Positions 15,338 to 16,276 of a DNA stretch of 16,276 nt are shown one piece after another (position 1 is the first letter of the stretch; each line of letters starts with the position of its first letter). Made by a program: the position numbers and the translations under genes. Under the pieces are notes generated by a model, which was not told the DNA's origin, searched no databases, and saw only the letters and a list, made by a program, of their open reading frames with translations. Origin of the DNA: COE1 sp036310845 (GTDB lineage: Bacteria > Bacillota > Clostridia > Lachnospirales > Lachnospiraceae); contig JAXJRB010000064.1 in NCBI GenBank assembly GCA_036310845.1, positions 1-16,276 on the forward strand, in the 5' to 3' direction.

Positions 15338-16156
15338 TTATGCTTCCTTCATCCTCGCTATTTTAATCCAATACTTCATCTGCTTCACTGCTTCCCAGCC
15401 CATACCTGCTTCCCACATATACCAGAACTTCTGTCGGAAGAACAGCTTCATCTCTGTTTTCTTCAATCGTAGCTGCTGAGATGCTGTAATCGACTTTGCA
15501 GACATTCTATAATATACTAGCTCTTTATCAATCAATCCGCAACGATACCCTTTATGCATAACCTTTAGGTTCATTGGATAATCCTCGAACCAGCGATAAT
15601 GTTCATCATATCCACCACATTCCCTGATAAGCTGCATCGGATAAAACGAACCAGATGGTGCTACAATGCGATTCTTCATTAATAACATTTCATACTGTTC
15701 TTTATAATCCTTTTTGGCAAATGCATAGCATCGGTCACAATATCCCTGCACATCACTGAAATCTGCTTCCTCATCCGCAAAAAGATGCACTTTTGCAATC
15801 GGAATCGCTTTAGGATTCTGCTCACAAAAAGAAACATATTCCTGAATAGCCTCTTCTGTCATATAGTCATCTGCTGCTATCAGTTTTAGGTAGTCTCCTG
15901 TTGCCTGCTCTAAGGCTCTATTAATATTCCCCGGAATACCAGTATTCTGTTCTGCTGTAACTAGCTTTATTGCCGTCAGACATCCTTGATTTGCATCGAT
16001 CCAACGTTTTGCTACCTCCACCGATTCATCCGGTGAACAATCGTCCGTAATAATGAGTTCAATATTCGGATATGTTTGTTGCTTAATACTATCCAAGGTT
16101 ACTACCATCGTTTCTGCCGAACGATAGGATAAAACTACAACGCTTACTAACTTCAT
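15338..16156 (-). CDS. GT2-family glycosyltransferase
   Basis: This is a GT-A inverting glycosyltransferase of 272 residues. VSVVVLSYRSAETMVVTLDS (4-23) and ELIITDDCSPDES (33-45) form the nucleotide-sugar site. NTGIPGNINRALEQATGDYL (71-90) and AADDYM (94-99) carry the DxD-type metal site. APSGSFYP and YRWFEDYPMNLK later in the chain match the acceptor and catalytic-base region of the family. There is no transmembrane segment. AGGAAAGG lies before the ATG, which is 3 nt after the stop of the preceding, truncated gene. It is the first complete glycosyltransferase of the run. Donor and acceptor are unknown. Confidence 0.92.
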   Translation of the reverse strand: MKLVSVVVLSYRSAETMVVTLDSIKQQTYPNIELIITDDCSPDESVEVAKRWIDANQGCLTAIKLVTAEQNTGIPGNINRALEQATGDYLKLIAADDYMTEEAIQEYVSFCEQNPKAIPIAKVHLFADEEADFSDVQGYCDRCYAFAKKDYKEQYEMLLMKNRIVAPSGSFYPMQLIRECGGYDEHYRWFEDYPMNLKVMHKGYRCGLIDKELVYYRMSAKSITASQQLRLKKTEMKLFFRQKFWYMWEAGMGWEAVKQMKYWIKIARMKEA

Positions 16157-16159
16157 ACT

Positions 16160-16276
16160 CTATGCCTTTCCTAAGAGTTTCTTTATCTGCCAAAAGTACC
16201 CTGCTGATTCCTGATATTCCATAAATGGCTGATACCAATAATATCCCATGCATACCAGTAAATAATTTCTAAGTAA
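16160..16276 (-). CDS. C-terminal end of an upstream gene, possibly a glycosyltransferase (5' end outside the window)
   Basis: A frame open from the window edge encodes 38 residues, from LLRNYLLVCMGYYWYQPFME to KKLLGKA, before a TAG at 16162-16160. It ends 3 nt before the next ATG, the same spacing seen between the glycosyltransferases downstream, so it is very probably the end of a real operon gene. The aromatic, basic tail resembles the C-terminus of the next GT2 enzyme in character, but too little is present to assign a family. Confidence 0.65.
   Translation of the reverse strand, partial: LLRNYLLVCMGYYWYQPFMEYQESAGYFWQIKKLLGKA

Noticed and set aside
1..16276. CRISPR array, insertion sequence, tRNA, riboswitch or rho-independent terminator
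   Set aside because: I looked for spaced repeats, transposase frames, tRNA-like arms and GC stems followed by T runs and found none that stood out; gaps between genes are mostly under 40 nt. A covariance-model search was not possible here.

Overview
This is a low-GC window in which every convincing gene lies on the minus strand, so transcription runs from position 16276 toward 1. The tightly packed genes, purine-rich ribosome binding sites (AAGGG, GGAG, GAGG) and protein sequences suggest a Firmicute, most likely a gut-type Clostridium relative such as a member of the Lachnospiraceae. That taxonomic call is inference; the window holds no rRNA, tRNA or other marker gene. I saw no CRISPR array, insertion sequence or convincing terminator.

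The backbone is a surface-polysaccharide or glycoconjugate biosynthesis locus. In transcription order it starts with the tail of an unidentified gene (16276-16160). Four glycosyltransferases follow: GT2 (16156-15338), GT4 (15334-14168), GT2 (14155-13427) and GT4 (13388-12264). Next comes a three-gene set for an N-acylated 3-amino-3,6-dideoxyhexose: a DegT-family aminotransferase (12242-11151), an FdtA/QdtA-like sugar-nucleotide ketoisomerase (11122-10706) and a GNAT acetyltransferase fused to a large helical domain (10703-8640). A bimodular glycosyltransferase with a C-terminal GT-D (DUF1792) domain (6473-4812) and a PglK/MsbA-like ABC exporter (1726 to beyond position 1) finish the glycan set. 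Together these could make a nucleotide-activated amino-deoxysugar, assemble a lipid-linked oligosaccharide and flip it across the membrane.

Two ATPase-centred modules with no obvious role in glycan synthesis interrupt the backbone. Module A (8565-6486) pairs an OLD/AAA-type ABC ATPase with a 234-residue protein of unknown family carrying a D...DxK pattern. Module B (4797-1748) is an overlapping trio: a DUF262 (ParB/GmrS-like) protein without an evident DUF1524 nuclease half, an AAA ATPase with a DUF3696-type tail, and an unrecognised 284-residue protein. Both look like candidate anti-phage or nucleic-acid-sensing systems lodged in a variable surface-glycan locus, and the local sequence is visibly more AT-rich. 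The bimodular glycosyltransferase lies between them. These two modules are the best candidates in the window for undescribed biology; their defence role is inferred from family membership and context only.
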